This document shows, one piece after another, positions 1 to 8,815 of a stretch of DNA of 64,000 nt (position 1 is the stretch's first letter; every line of letters starts with the position of its first letter). The notes under the pieces were generated by a model. The model was not told where the DNA came from. It did not search any database and saw only the letters and a program-made list of their open reading frames with translations. A program made the translations under genes and the position numbers. The DNA is taken from the NCBI RefSeq assembly GCF_001648555.1, contig NZ_LQXM01000027.1, positions 310,001-374,000 of the forward strand. The letters run 5' to 3'. This DNA is from Rossellomorea aquimaris TF-12. GTDB lineage: Bacteria > Bacillota > Bacilli > Bacillales > Bacillaceae_B.

Positions 1-1628
1 GGCAGCTTGTCGCGGAATTCAATTTCTCTAGGTGCTGCATGGGCAGCTAACCCTTTTTTCACAAACTGGCGAATTTCTTCTTTTAATTCATCTGTTACTT
101 CATAGCCATCACGTAGAGCAATGAACGCTTTGATAATCTCGCCACGAACTGGATCCGGCTTTCCGATTACTCCTGCTTCAGCTACTGCCGGGTGTTCTAC
201 TAGCTTGCTTTCTACTTCAAAAGGTCCGACTCTTTCTCCTGAAGTCATGATGACATCATCAATTCTACCTTGGAACCAGAAATATCCATCTTCATCCATA
301 TAAGCTGAATCACCTGAAACATACCAGTCACCCGGCATAAAGTAAGAATCATACTTTTGAGGATTATTCCAGATCTGATGCATCATAGATGGCCAGCCCT
401 TCTTAATAGCTAAATTCCCCATACGATAAGGTGGAACCTCATTTCCTTGGTCGTCCACAATCGCTGCTTTTACACCTGGAAACGGTTTTCCCATTGATCC
501 TGGCTTAATTTCCATACTAGGGTAATTACAAATTAACTGACCACCCGTTTCCGTCATCCACCACGTATCATGAATTCTTAGATGAAAGACCTTCATTCCC
601 CAGCGTACGACCTCTGGATTTAAAGGCTCTCCTACACTTAGGATGTGACGAAGGGAGCTTAAATCAAACTCCTTCACGACTTCATCTCCTGCTCCCATTA
701 GCATTCTAAATGCCGTTGGAGCACTATACCAAACCGTTACACCGTAGTCTTCGATGGTTTTATACCAATTTTCCGGTTTAAAACGACCTCCCACAATGAC
801 ATTCGATGCACCCGTCAGCCACGGACCAAAAATTCCATAAGAAGTTCCCGTTACCCAGCCTGGATCTGCTGTGCACCAATAAACATCTTCCTCTTGTAAA
901 TCAAGGACCCATTTAGACGTTTGATAATGCTGGATCATGGCATTATGGACATGTAGAACTCCTTTAGGCTTTCCTGTGGATCCTGAAGTATAATGAAGAA
1001 TCAATCCATCATTTCGATCCACCCACTCTACTGAAAGTTTATCGCTTGCTTCGTTAAATTTAGATAAGAAATCTATATGAGTATCATCTTCTTCAACGTT
1101 CTCCCCAATTAAAAATACGTGCTTTAAATGTGGGAGCTCGCTTACTGGTACTCTACTTAATAATTCTGGTGTTGTAATTAATACCTTTGCTTCACTGTCC
1201 TCCAGACGATCGCGAACAGCACCTTCCATGAACGCTTCAAAAAGTGGTCCTACAATAGCACCTAGCTTAATGGCTCCGAGCACAGAAAAATAAAGTTCAG
1301 GCGATCTTGGCATAAAGATAAAGACGCGGTCACCTTTCTCAACATCACCGAAACGTTTGAGTACATTTCCAGCTTTATTTGATAATTTTTTCATTTCAGA
1401 GAAGGTGTATTTCTCATTCCGTTCAGAATCTCGATAATAAAGGGCGACCTTATTTTTTCTGTAAGTTTCTGCATGACGATCAATTGCTTCATGGGCTAGA
1501 TTTACTCGTCCAGTTTCATTCCATGAAAATTCCTTCTCTACTTCTTTCCAATCAAATGTTTCATAAGTATCTTCATAGTTTTCTAAATTATAGTTTCCTT
1601 TTGTCACTGGTAGCGCTTCCACTTTCAT
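1..1628 (-). CDS. acsA: Acetyl-CoA synthetase (partial, C-terminus outside window)
   Basis: Makes acetyl-CoA from acetate, CoA and ATP through acetyl-AMP (ANL superfamily); cytoplasmic. About 542 of roughly 572 residues are present. The N-terminus matches B. subtilis AcsA closely, and the nucleotide-binding motif YTSGSTGKPKGV is seen around 960-1010. The window ends just after the segment reading IEFRDKLP, so the conserved KTRSGKIMRR tail with the lysine that AcuA acetylates lies beyond position 1. The ATG at 1626-1628 follows a GGGGGAT ribosome site. Divergent from acuABC, whose products regulate this enzyme. A perfect cre-type box overlaps the first codons. Identification is very secure. 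Confidence 0.96.
   Translation of the reverse strand, partial: MKVEALPVTKGNYNLENYEDTYETFDWKEVEKEFSWNETGRVNLAHEAIDRHAETYRKNKVALYYRDSERNEKYTFSEMKKLSNKAGNVLKRFGDVEKGDRVFIFMPRSPELYFSVLGAIKLGAIVGPLFEAFMEGAVRDRLEDSEAKVLITTPELLSRVPVSELPHLKHVFLIGENVEEDDTHIDFLSKFNEASDKLSVEWVDRNDGLILHYTSGSTGKPKGVLHVHNAMIQHYQTSKWVLDLQEEDVYWCTADPGWVTGTSYGIFGPWLTGASNVIVGGRFKPENWYKTIEDYGVTVWYSAPTAFRMLMGAGDEVVKEFDLSSLRHILSVGEPLNPEVVRWGMKVFHLRIHDTWWMTETGGQLICNYPSMEIKPGSMGKPFPGVKAAIVDDQGNEVPPYRMGNLAIKKGWPSMMHQIWNNPQKYDSYFMPGDWYVSGDSAYMDEDGYFWFQGRIDDVIMTSGERVGPFEVESKLVEHPAVAEAGVIGKPDPVRGEIIKAFIALRDGYEVTDELKEEIRQFVKKGLAAHAAPREIEFRDKL
1608..1621 (-). promoter_or_regulatory. cre box in the acsA start region
   Basis: On the minus strand it reads TGGAAGCGCTACCA, a full match to the CcpA consensus TGNAANCGNWNNCA, at codons 3-7 of acsA. 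The B. subtilis acsA cre occupies an equivalent downstream position. CcpA binding here would block elongation during growth on glucose. Confidence 0.75.
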
Positions 1629-1664
1629 ATACAGCATCCCCCTTATGTAAGAAATTACAATCTT

Positions 1665-1693
1665 ATTATAGTACAAAATTGATATTTTCTCAA
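1665..1693 (-). promoter_or_regulatory. acsA sigma-A promoter
   Basis: Minus strand: TTGAGA (1688-1693), a 17-bp spacer and TATAAT (1665-1670), about 37 bp before the acsA ATG. Both boxes and the spacing are near consensus. Confidence 0.75.
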
Positions 1694-1795
1694 TTTTTTA
1701 AAAAATCTGCTATTACAATATGAAGGACATTTATTTACTCACTCTCTTTAGGTAAGGATGTTTTTCCAATAAAATTAATTCAATAATAATATGTG

Positions 1796-1879
1796 ATTGG
1801 GCCAGAATACCTACAAATTGTGCCACTTTACACTGAAATTGGGCTACCTTCAAAGAGAATTGTGCCAAATTGTGAACGC
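1796..1879. repeat. 21-bp periodic array of ATTGKGCYA motifs
   Basis: Four copies of ATTGGGCCA, ATTGTGCCA, ATTGGGCTA and ATTGTGCCA start at 1796, 1817, 1838 and 1859, exactly 21 bp apart, with unrelated 12-bp spacers. The array lies between the divergent acsA and acuA promoters. No function is known to me. Confidence 0.7.
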
Positions 1880-1946
1880 CTTGAATTATCATTAAAAAAT
1901 GGAAAACCTACTAATCTATTTCTCCTTTTACCGTCTGAAAATTTCG

Positions 1947-1982
1947 TGAAATCGCTTTAATTTTTTCTATTTCATGTATAAT
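1947..1982 (+). promoter_or_regulatory. acuABC promoter with overlapping cre-like box
   Basis: TATAAT at 1977-1982 lies 32 bp before the acuA ATG. A cre-like sequence TGAAATCGCTTTAA at 1947-1960 sits where the -35 box should be; only the penultimate base departs from consensus. It closely resembles the B. subtilis acuA cre. CcpA binding here would exclude RNA polymerase. Confidence 0.65.
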
Positions 1983-2014
1983 AGATTTGAGGAATATCAT
2001 TAGGTGGTGTCTGA

Positions 2015-2647
2015 ATGAAATTGAAAAAAACCTATAATGCAACAGAGTTAAAAACAGCAAAAGGAAATCTAATCATTGAAGGTCCAATCCCTTCAGACGA
2101 ATTAGCGCGTTTGGATTTTCATGAAGACCTGGTCGCTTTTAGACCTCCTTCACAGCAACATAAAGCACTTTTAGAGATTGCTAATTTACCAGAAGGAAGA
2201 ATCCTTATCGCAAGAGACAATCATACGATTGTTGGGTACGTTACATATCTTTATCCTGACCCACTTGAACGATGGTCTCAAGGAAAGATGGATAATCTGA
2301 TTGAACTTGGTGCCATTGAGGTTATACCTAAATTTCGCGGAGCGGCAGTCGGTAAAAACCTCCTTAAGGTTTCCATGATGGACGACAATATGGAGGACTT
2401 TATTGTTATTACAACGGAATACTACTGGCACTGGGACTTAAAAGGAACAGGCTTAAATGTGTGGGAATATCGTAAAGTAATGGAAAAAATGATGAACGCA
2501 GGCGGGTTAGAATATTATGCAACAGATGATCCCGAGATCAGTTCACATCCTGCCAATTGTTTAATGGCTAAAATCGGAAAACGAGTGGATACGGAATCTA
2601 TTCAAAAATTTGATCAACTTCGCTTTATGAATCGCTTTATGTACTAA
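2015..2647 (+). CDS. acuA: Acetoin utilization protein AcuA, GNAT protein acetyltransferase
   Basis: GNAT-fold N-acetyltransferase, 210 residues, the usual length. Its known target in B. subtilis is the active-site lysine of acetyl-CoA synthetase, which it acetylates and inactivates. The acetyl-CoA-binding region is around residues 90-120 (GAIEVIPKFRGAAVGKNLL, containing the R-G-x-x-x-G type loop). ATG start with an AGGTGG site. First gene of acuABC, 40 bp ahead of acuB, and divergent from its target gene acsA. Confidence 0.93.
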   Translation: MKLKKTYNATELKTAKGNLIIEGPIPSDELARLDFHEDLVAFRPPSQQHKALLEIANLPEGRILIARDNHTIVGYVTYLYPDPLERWSQGKMDNLIELGAIEVIPKFRGAAVGKNLLKVSMMDDNMEDFIVITTEYYWHWDLKGTGLNVWEYRKVMEKMMNAGGLEYYATDDPEISSHPANCLMAKIGKRVDTESIQKFDQLRFMNRFMY

Positions 2648-2687
2648 TCTAATGCAAGTCAGTTAGTTTTCTAAAGGGGTGGAGAAC

Positions 2688-3335
2688 ATGATTGTAGAAG
2701 AGATTATGAAGACAAAAGTCGAAACGTTACAGGCAGAGGATACGATAGAATCTGCCATCAGGGTAATGAGGGAGAAAAAGATTAAACACATCCCTATTAT
2801 CAATCATGAGATGGAAGTCGTTGGAATTGTGAGTGACAGAGATGTAAAAGACGCTACACCTTCCATATTCCATAACGATTCAGCAGCAGCTGAATTAAAA
2901 AAACCAATCAAATATATTATGAAAACAGAAGTCATAACAGGTCATCCATTAGATTTTGTTGAAGAAGTGGCTGCCTTGTTTTTTGAGCATCATATTAGCT
3001 GTCTTCCTATATTAAAAGAAAATAAACTGGTAGGAATTATTACTGAAACTGATTTACTTTATACACTCATTCAATTGACTGGTGCCCATCAACCCGGATC
3101 TCAAATTGAAGTAAAAGTGCCTCATAAAGCAGGTATTCTGTATGAAGTTGCAGGTATTATTAGAAGGCATAACGCCAATATACAAAGTGTACTCGTCTAT
3201 CCGGATAAAAAGGATGAGTCTTATAAAATACTTGTATTTCGTGTAAGAACGATGAATCCAATGAAAGTGATTGACGACTTGAAGAAAGAAGGGTATGACG
3301 TGTTATGGCCAAACATGCCGGGAATTTCCTCATGA
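2688..3335 (+). CDS. acuB: AcuB, CBS-pair and ACT domain protein
   Basis: 215 residues. Two CBS motifs (about residues 1-60 and 75-135) form one nucleotide-sensing Bateman module, followed by an ACT-like domain (about 140-210). In B. subtilis it lies in the acu operon, but its molecular role is not settled; a ligand-sensing modulator of acetylation is plausible. The ATG at 2688 is preferred over a GTG at 2679 because AAGGGGTGGAG lies 5 bp ahead and the B. subtilis protein starts MIVE. Its TGA overlaps the acuC start. Confidence 0.92.
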   Translation: MIVEEIMKTKVETLQAEDTIESAIRVMREKKIKHIPIINHEMEVVGIVSDRDVKDATPSIFHNDSAAAELKKPIKYIMKTEVITGHPLDFVEEVAALFFEHHISCLPILKENKLVGIITETDLLYTLIQLTGAHQPGSQIEVKVPHKAGILYEVAGIIRRHNANIQSVLVYPDKKDESYKILVFRVRTMNPMKVIDDLKKEGYDVLWPNMPGISS

Positions 3336-4507
3336 CGAAAGATGCTGTCTTCATCTATTCAGATGAACTGCTAGGGTATCGGTTCTCTGATCAGCATCCC
3401 TTCAATCAAACAAGATTAACTCTTACTATGGACTTATTGAGTGAGATCAATGCGTTGGATCCTGATGAGATTGTTCCTCCTAGGATTGCTACTGATGAAG
3501 AGTTATTCTTAAATCATGACCCTAAATATGTAAAAGCTGTCAAGAGAGCAAGCGTTGGCCAGCTTCCTCTAGAACAGGCAGAAGGTTTTGGAATTGGTAC
3601 AGAGGATACCCCCATATTTAACGGAATGCATGAAGCAAGTGCGTATCTAGTAGGTGGAACCTTAACGGCTGTCGATTATGTCATGACAGGTAAGGCAAAG
3701 CACGCCCTGCACTTAGGCGGTGGACTTCACCATGGCTTTAAAGGAAAAGCTTCTGGCTTCTGTATTTATAATGATAGCTCAGTGGCTATTCGTTACTTGC
3801 AGGAAAAGTATGGAGCCAGGGTGCTTTATGTAGATACGGATGCTCATCATGGAGATGGTGTTCAATGGTCCTTTTATGATGACCCTACTGTTTGTACCTT
3901 CTCCATTCATGAAACCGGTCGTTATTTATTCCCAGGTACCGGGAATATTAATGAGCGCGGTCATGGTAAAGGGTATGGGTATTCCTTTAATATACCCTTA
4001 GATGCCTTTACAGAAGACGAGTCTTGGCTTGAGGCCTATGAAACATCTTTTCGGGAAATCATTGAGTTCTTCAAACCCGATGTCATCTTAACCCAAAACG
4101 GTGCTGACGCTCATTATTACGATCCATTAACACATCTTTCAGCCACAATGAAAATTTATAAGGAAATCCCCCGCATTGCCCATGAGTTGGCTCATGAGTA
4201 CTGTGAAGGTAAATGGATTGCAGTGGGTGGAGGAGGCTATGATATATGGAGAGTCGTTCCAAGAGCCTGGTCCCTCATATGGTTGGAAATGACTGGCCGA
4301 ATGAACGCCACCACTTCTTTTCCAAAAGCTTGGAGCGAAAGTTGGAATAGTAAAGCAGGAGTTCCTTTACCTTCTGAATGGTTAGATTCAGAAGACATCT
4401 ATCCTCCTATTCCAAGAAAAAAAGAAATCACTGAGAAAAACAAACAAACCGTAGATAAAGCTCTTTATTCATTAAGACAACAATTGCGTCAGAAACCCTC
4501 GAGCTAA
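3332..4507 (+). CDS. acuC: AcuC, class I histone-deacetylase-family lysine deacetylase
   Basis: Zn-dependent deacetylase that reactivates acetylated AcsA, reversing AcuA. 391 residues. Deacetylase signatures are visible: GGGLHHG, DTDAHHGDGVQ with the catalytic HH and metal-binding DxH, GADAHYYDPL and GGGGYD. The ATG at 3332 forms an ATGA overlap with the acuB stop and matches the start of B. subtilis AcuC; an in-frame ATG at 3305 lies inside acuB. No good Shine-Dalgarno is seen, which suggests translational coupling. Confidence 0.94.
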   Translation: MTKDAVFIYSDELLGYRFSDQHPFNQTRLTLTMDLLSEINALDPDEIVPPRIATDEELFLNHDPKYVKAVKRASVGQLPLEQAEGFGIGTEDTPIFNGMHEASAYLVGGTLTAVDYVMTGKAKHALHLGGGLHHGFKGKASGFCIYNDSSVAIRYLQEKYGARVLYVDTDAHHGDGVQWSFYDDPTVCTFSIHETGRYLFPGTGNINERGHGKGYGYSFNIPLDAFTEDESWLEAYETSFREIIEFFKPDVILTQNGADAHYYDPLTHLSATMKIYKEIPRIAHELAHEYCEGKWIAVGGGGYDIWRVVPRAWSLIWLEMTGRMNATTSFPKAWSESWNSKAGVPLPSEWLDSEDIYPPIPRKKEITEKNKQTVDKALYSLRQQLRQKPSS

Positions 4508-4523
4508 AGTTGGTTTTTCAGAC

Positions 4524-4555
4524 AAAAAAAGAACCTTTCAAAAGGTTCTTTTTTT
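4524..4555. terminator. Bidirectional terminator between acuC and motS
   Basis: GAACCTTT (4531-4538) pairs with AAAGGTTC (4541-4548), flanked by A7 and T7. It serves the convergent acuC and motS ends. Confidence 0.85.
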
Positions 4556-5326
4556 CTATTCTTGAAATGATGGGTCAGAAATAATCACTTCTACTCGGCG
4601 ATTTTTCTGTAAGTTGTCCAGTGTATCGTTTGGAGCGATTGGGCGCGTGTCCCCATATCCCACAGCCATGAAACGTTTCCCATCCAAATTTTCACTTTGA
4701 ACTAAATACCGAATGACACTACTTGCCCTCGCAGAAGAAAGCTCCCAGTTCGACGGAAAACGATACGTGTTGATAGGTCGATTATCCGTGTGCCCTTCTA
4801 CTTTCACAAAGTTAGGAATCCTTGTCAGAAGATCTCCCACTTTATTTAAAAAGGGATAAGCACTTTTTAAAACAGTGGCTTCACCTGAAGCAAATAATGT
4901 CTGTTCTTGAAGGACAAGAACAACTCCACGTTCTGTTCTGGTTGCTACAACGACATCACTTAATTTATTATCTTTTAAATAGGTTTGAATTTCTGATAAA
5001 AGTTGGTTTAATTCTGCATTGCTTTCCTCTCTGATTTGAGGACGAGGCTCTCTAGTTACTTTTTGATCTGTGTCCTTATTGTCATCCTCCATTTCGATCT
5101 CTGGTTCGCTTGAAGGATTTTCAAACGGAATAACCGAAGGATAAAATTCCAGAATTTGCCTTTGTTGAAAAGATTCTGCAATGGCCCTGAATTTCACAAT
5201 ATCAATCTGAGACATGGAGAATAAAAGAATAAAGAATACTAGAATTAGAGTGATTAAATCAGAAAAGGTCACCATCCATTTAGGTGCGCCTGCCGGAGGA
5301 ACAGGTGGCTTTCGTCTACGCTTCAT
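4556..5326 (-). CDS. motS: Flagellar motor stator protein MotS
   Basis: MotB-type stator subunit that anchors the ion channel to peptidoglycan; the MotPS pair uses sodium. 256 residues. An N-terminal basic stretch is followed by one membrane helix (about residues 20-42) preceded by the plug motif WMVTFSDL with the ion-binding Asp. A C-terminal OmpA-like domain carries VEGHTDNRP and NRRVEVII. The ATG at 5326 has GAGGAGGCAT ahead and overlaps the end of motP by 11 bp. The motP-motS order next to ccpA is as in B. subtilis. Confidence 0.93.
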   Translation of the reverse strand: MKRRRKPPVPPAGAPKWMVTFSDLITLILVFFILLFSMSQIDIVKFRAIAESFQQRQILEFYPSVIPFENPSSEPEIEMEDDNKDTDQKVTREPRPQIREESNAELNQLLSEIQTYLKDNKLSDVVVATRTERGVVLVLQEQTLFASGEATVLKSAYPFLNKVGDLLTRIPNFVKVEGHTDNRPINTYRFPSNWELSSARASSVIRYLVQSENLDGKRFMAVGYGDTRPIAPNDTLDNLQKNRRVEVIISDPSFQE

Positions 5327-6131
5327 CAAAGGATGCCTCCTCTTGTTCCCTTTCCGCATGTTTTTGCAATTCTTCATTAGATAAGAATACACGTAGCTTC
5401 TCTTCTAATATTTTTGGGTTTTGTCCAGACTGGACACCGACAACACCTTCAATGACAATCTGCTTCATAAATACTTCTTTTTCTGTTTTCATAGCTAGTT
5501 TTGACGCCATTGGCAGAAAGACCAGATTGGCCAGTAATGTTCCGTAAAGAGTCGTTAATAAGGCAATGGCCATATTCGGGCCTAAAGTTGAAGGGTCATT
5601 TAAACTTTTTAGCATTAATACAAGTCCGATTAATGTACCGATCATCCCCCAAGCAGGTGCATACTCTCCTGCTTTGTCCAACAAGCTCTTATTTTTACGG
5701 TGTCTTTCCTCTAAAGCCAATATCTCGGCATTCATAATGTCTACAATCACGTCAGGCTCGATTCCATCCACTGCAAGAAGGACACCTTTTTTTATAAAAG
5801 GGTCCTCCACAGCTTCCACTTCAGCTTCTAAAGCTAGAAGACCTTCTCTTCTTGCTTTTTCCGAAAGTGTCACGAAGGTTGCAATCAACCTTGGCAAATC
5901 GTAATCCTCGTTTCGGAAGGATTCTTTCATTACTTTCCCTAACTGCTTTAATTCTTTTATAGAAAAGCTAACCAACATGGCACCAACCAGCCCACCTATT
6001 ACGACTAAAAAGGATGGTATGTCGATAAAAGAACTAAAGCCTGTTACTCCTGCATTGGTAATAATGGCAAATGCAATAAAAAGAAATCCTACTACAACTC
6101 CAATTGGCGTAAGAATATCGAGCTTTTTCAT
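5316..6131 (-). CDS. motP: Flagellar motor stator protein MotP
   Basis: MotA-family proton/sodium channel subunit with four membrane helices (two near the N-terminus at about 7-50, two at about 145-200) and a cytoplasmic loop that contacts FliG. 271 residues. The segment ending PAWGMIGTLIGLVLML is the conserved third helix. ATG start with GGGAGAG ahead. Cotranscribed with motS, 59 bp downstream of ccpA; no terminator separates them from ccpA. Confidence 0.93.
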   Translation of the reverse strand: MKKLDILTPIGVVVGFLFIAFAIITNAGVTGFSSFIDIPSFLVVIGGLVGAMLVSFSIKELKQLGKVMKESFRNEDYDLPRLIATFVTLSEKARREGLLALEAEVEAVEDPFIKKGVLLAVDGIEPDVIVDIMNAEILALEERHRKNKSLLDKAGEYAPAWGMIGTLIGLVLMLKSLNDPSTLGPNMAIALLTTLYGTLLANLVFLPMASKLAMKTEKEVFMKQIVIEGVVGVQSGQNPKILEEKLRVFLSNEELQKHAEREQEEASFDEA

Positions 6132-6190
6132 TATGACTCTCCCTACAAATTAAGTTCTGTTTGTCTATATTCCTTATATCGACAAACTTC

Positions 6191-7189
6191 TTATTTTGTT
6201 GAGTTTCGATGTTCTACCCGATGAGGTAACACGACAGTAGACTCTTCCACTGTTTCTTTATTCATATATTTCGTCAGTAACCTCATAGCCACAGCACCGA
6301 TATCATAAAGTGGTTGTACTACTGAAGTTAATTGTGGTCTAACCATAAGAGCAAGTCTCGTATTATCAAAGCTAATCACTTCTACTTCTTCTGGAATTGA
6401 AACACCTTGATCTTGAGCTCCATGCACAACACCTAGTGCCGTTTCATCATTTCCAACGAAAATAGCCGTTGGACGATCATCTAATCCGGAGAACTTTTGC
6501 CAAGCTTCAAGTCCTGAATCGTAGGTGTACTCGCCTTCAATGACTAATTCATCATTGTATTCAACCCCTGCCGCTGCAAGAGCTTCTCGATAGCCTTCTA
6601 ATTTAAATTTCATATTAATGGTATCGTGGAAAGGTCCACTAACAAATCCAATACGTTTATGTCCTTTATCTAATAGCTCCTTCACTGCATCAAAGGAGGC
6701 TGCCTTATAGTCAATGTTAACGGAAGGAACTTTATTGGTTTCTTCCACCGCACCAGCCAATACAATCGGTACTGGTGAGCGTTCAAATTCCTGGACATGT
6801 TCTTCAGAAATATGCCCACCTAAGAATAAAATTCCATCTACTTGTTTACCAAGCATCGTGTTTAATAAGTGTAGTTCTTTCTCAGCATTTTGATCTGAGT
6901 TACTCAAAATAATATTATACTTATACATCGTGGCAATATCTTCAATTCCACGTGCCAGCTCGGCATAGAAAATATTAGAGATATCAGGTATTATCACGCC
7001 TACTGTTGTGGTCTTTTTACTTGCTAATCCTCTTGCTACTGCATTAGGTCGATAACCAAGTCGATCGATTACCTCTACCACTTTTTTTCTTGTTGCTGGT
7101 TTAACATTTGGATTTCCATTTACTACACGAGAAACCGTTGCCATTGAAACATTCGCTTCTCTTGCTACATCATATATTGTAACGTTCAT
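6191..7189 (-). CDS. ccpA: Catabolite control protein A
   Basis: LacI/GalR-family master regulator of carbon catabolite control; with HPr-Ser46-P it binds cre sites. 332 residues. The N-terminal HTH and hinge ([20 protein letters not shown], then RPNAVARGL) are very close to B. subtilis CcpA, followed by the periplasmic-binding-like effector domain. ATG start with AGGAGTG. Candidate targets in this window are acsA, acuA, its own upstream region and the 3-hydroxybutyrate operon. Confidence 0.96.
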   Translation of the reverse strand: MNVTIYDVAREANVSMATVSRVVNGNPNVKPATRKKVVEVIDRLGYRPNAVARGLASKKTTTVGVIIPDISNIFYAELARGIEDIATMYKYNIILSNSDQNAEKELHLLNTMLGKQVDGILFLGGHISEEHVQEFERSPVPIVLAGAVEETNKVPSVNIDYKAASFDAVKELLDKGHKRIGFVSGPFHDTINMKFKLEGYREALAAAGVEYNDELVIEGEYTYDSGLEAWQKFSGLDDRPTAIFVGNDETALGVVHGAQDQGVSIPEEVEVISFDNTRLALMVRPQLTSVVQPLYDIGAVAMRLLTKYMNKETVEESTVVLPHRVEHRNSTK

Positions 7190-7477
7190 TGTTTACACTC
7201 CTTTTACTCATCTTCTCATTACTGTTATTCTACACTAAATAATCCTTAAGAAAAAAGCGATTACAATAGTTTGTTAAAAAATGCACATAATTATGTTGTA
7301 TCTATTGGTTTCAAAGTGTCATTAGTATATTTATCTGCAATTCTGTACATAATCATACGATAGTCTATATATTACTGCAACGACTCTGCATTAATTTACA
7401 ATAAAAATGATCTCTTCTTCAAGATTGTTTTTTTTAAAAGAAGAAATTCGTAGTTGATTAGGTTCGAAACAACAATT
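7190..7477. other. ccpA upstream region
   Basis: No gene is seen. On the minus strand TAGAAT, about 40 bp before the ccpA start, is a candidate -10 with a weak -35. Upstream of it is a cre-like box TGTAATCGCTTTTT (7252-7265). The rest is AT-rich without clear structure. Confidence 0.45.
7252..7265 (-). promoter_or_regulatory. cre-like box upstream of ccpA
   Basis: Minus strand TGTAATCGCTTTTT fits TGNAANCGNWNN but lacks the final CA. It shares its central TCGCTTT with the acuA box. Possible autoregulation; weaker than the acsA site. Confidence 0.4.
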
Positions 7478-7517
7478 AAAAAGGGTTGAGTTCTGTAATA
7501 GAACTCAACCCTTTTCT
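7478..7517. terminator. Terminator of aroA
   Basis: A perfect 13-bp stem, AGGGTTGAGTTC paired with GAACTCAACCCT and closed by a 7-base loop, flanked by A and T tracts. It separates aroA from ccpA. Confidence 0.85.
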
Positions 7518-7527
7518 ATTTAAATAC

Positions 7528-8604
7528 TTACACTTCAATTGTACGGCCTTTTAATAGCTCTTGGTAAAAATGATCAAACTGTTCTAGATCCATTTGCTGT
7601 GCTGAATCTGATAATGCGACCGCTGGATCAGGATGTACTTCTGCCATGACACCATCTGCTCCAATAGCAAGAGCAGCTTTAGCTGTTGGAAGGAGTAAAT
7701 CTCTGCGTCCAGTAGAATGAGTAACATCCACAAATACAGGTAAATGAGTTTCTTGTTTTAAAATAGGAACTGCTGAAATGTCCAGCGTATTTCTTGTTGC
7801 TTTTTCATACGTTCGGATACCACGTTCACAAAGAATAATGTCCCCATTCCCCTGTGAAATAATATATTCTGCTGCATTAATGAATTCATCAATCGTCGCA
7901 GCTAAACCTCTCTTTAATAAAACAGGCTTCTTCACAGCTCCAGCCGCTTTTAACAATTCAAAGTTTTGCATATTTCTTGCCCCGATTTGTATAACATCTA
8001 TATATTCTAACGCCTTCTCTACATCGGCAGGATTTACAATCTCACTCACAACGGCAAGATCATATTCATCTGCCACTTTTTTAAGAATTTTCAGCCCTTC
8101 AATCCCTAAACCTTGGAAATCATAAGGGGACGTTCTTGGTTTGAAGGCTCCACCTCTAAGCAGTTTAAGTCCTTTTGCTTTCACGGCTTTTGCCACTTCA
8201 GCAACTTGCTCATATGATTCAACAGCGCACGGACCAAAAATGAAGTGAGGCTTTCCATCTCCAATGGAATCTCCATTAATCGTCACAATCGTATCATCTG
8301 GTTTCTTTTTACGTGAAACAAGTAACGCCTTACGATGATCGTCCTTTTGCAACTCTAACCCGGCTTTGAAGACTTCTTTAAAAATATGTTCAATGGTCGA
8401 ATGTTCAAATGGACCATCATTATTTTCTTTAATAAGATCTAACATACCTCTTTCACGAACAGGATCATATCGGTATACTCCTTGAGTTTCCTTCACACGC
8501 CCGATTTCCTGAACGAGCTTGGCACGTTCATTAATGGTGTCTAGTAGTTTTAGGTTCATCTCGTCGACTTTTCTTCTTAATTGATCGAGCTCTTGATTAC
8601 TCAC
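7528..8604 (-). CDS. aroA: Bifunctional DAHP synthase / chorismate mutase
   Basis: First step of the shikimate pathway (phosphoenolpyruvate + erythrose-4-phosphate to DAHP), with a fused AroQ-type chorismate mutase (about residues 1-90) that acts as the feedback sensor. 358 residues. Barrel motifs include [39 protein letters not shown] and [13 protein letters not shown] start at 8604 gives MSNQELD, matching B. subtilis MSNTELE, with AAAGGG upstream; a longer frame reaches 8637. Same position relative to ccpA as in B. subtilis. Confidence 0.94.
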   Translation of the reverse strand: MSNQELDQLRRKVDEMNLKLLDTINERAKLVQEIGRVKETQGVYRYDPVRERGMLDLIKENNDGPFEHSTIEHIFKEVFKAGLELQKDDHRKALLVSRKKKPDDTIVTINGDSIGDGKPHFIFGPCAVESYEQVAEVAKAVKAKGLKLLRGGAFKPRTSPYDFQGLGIEGLKILKKVADEYDLAVVSEIVNPADVEKALEYIDVIQIGARNMQNFELLKAAGAVKKPVLLKRGLAATIDEFINAAEYIISQGNGDIILCERGIRTYEKATRNTLDISAVPILKQETHLPVFVDVTHSTGRRDLLLPTAKAALAIGADGVMAEVHPDPAVALSDSAQQMDLEQFDHFYQELLKGRTIEV

Positions 8605-8815
8605 AATACAGCACCCTTTCTTATTTATCCTGTTCATACATAAAAAAAACTGTTATTAGTTTTATGAAAGTATGATACATTTTTTATAGATATTGAAACT
8701 AATTATAATAGAACCAAACACAAATGTCACGAGAAAATTCTTTATTAATTAAACGCTTTTAAGCACTAAAGTATTTTAGTATTGTATGAGACTTGTTAAA
8801 AGAAGGTGTTTACCA

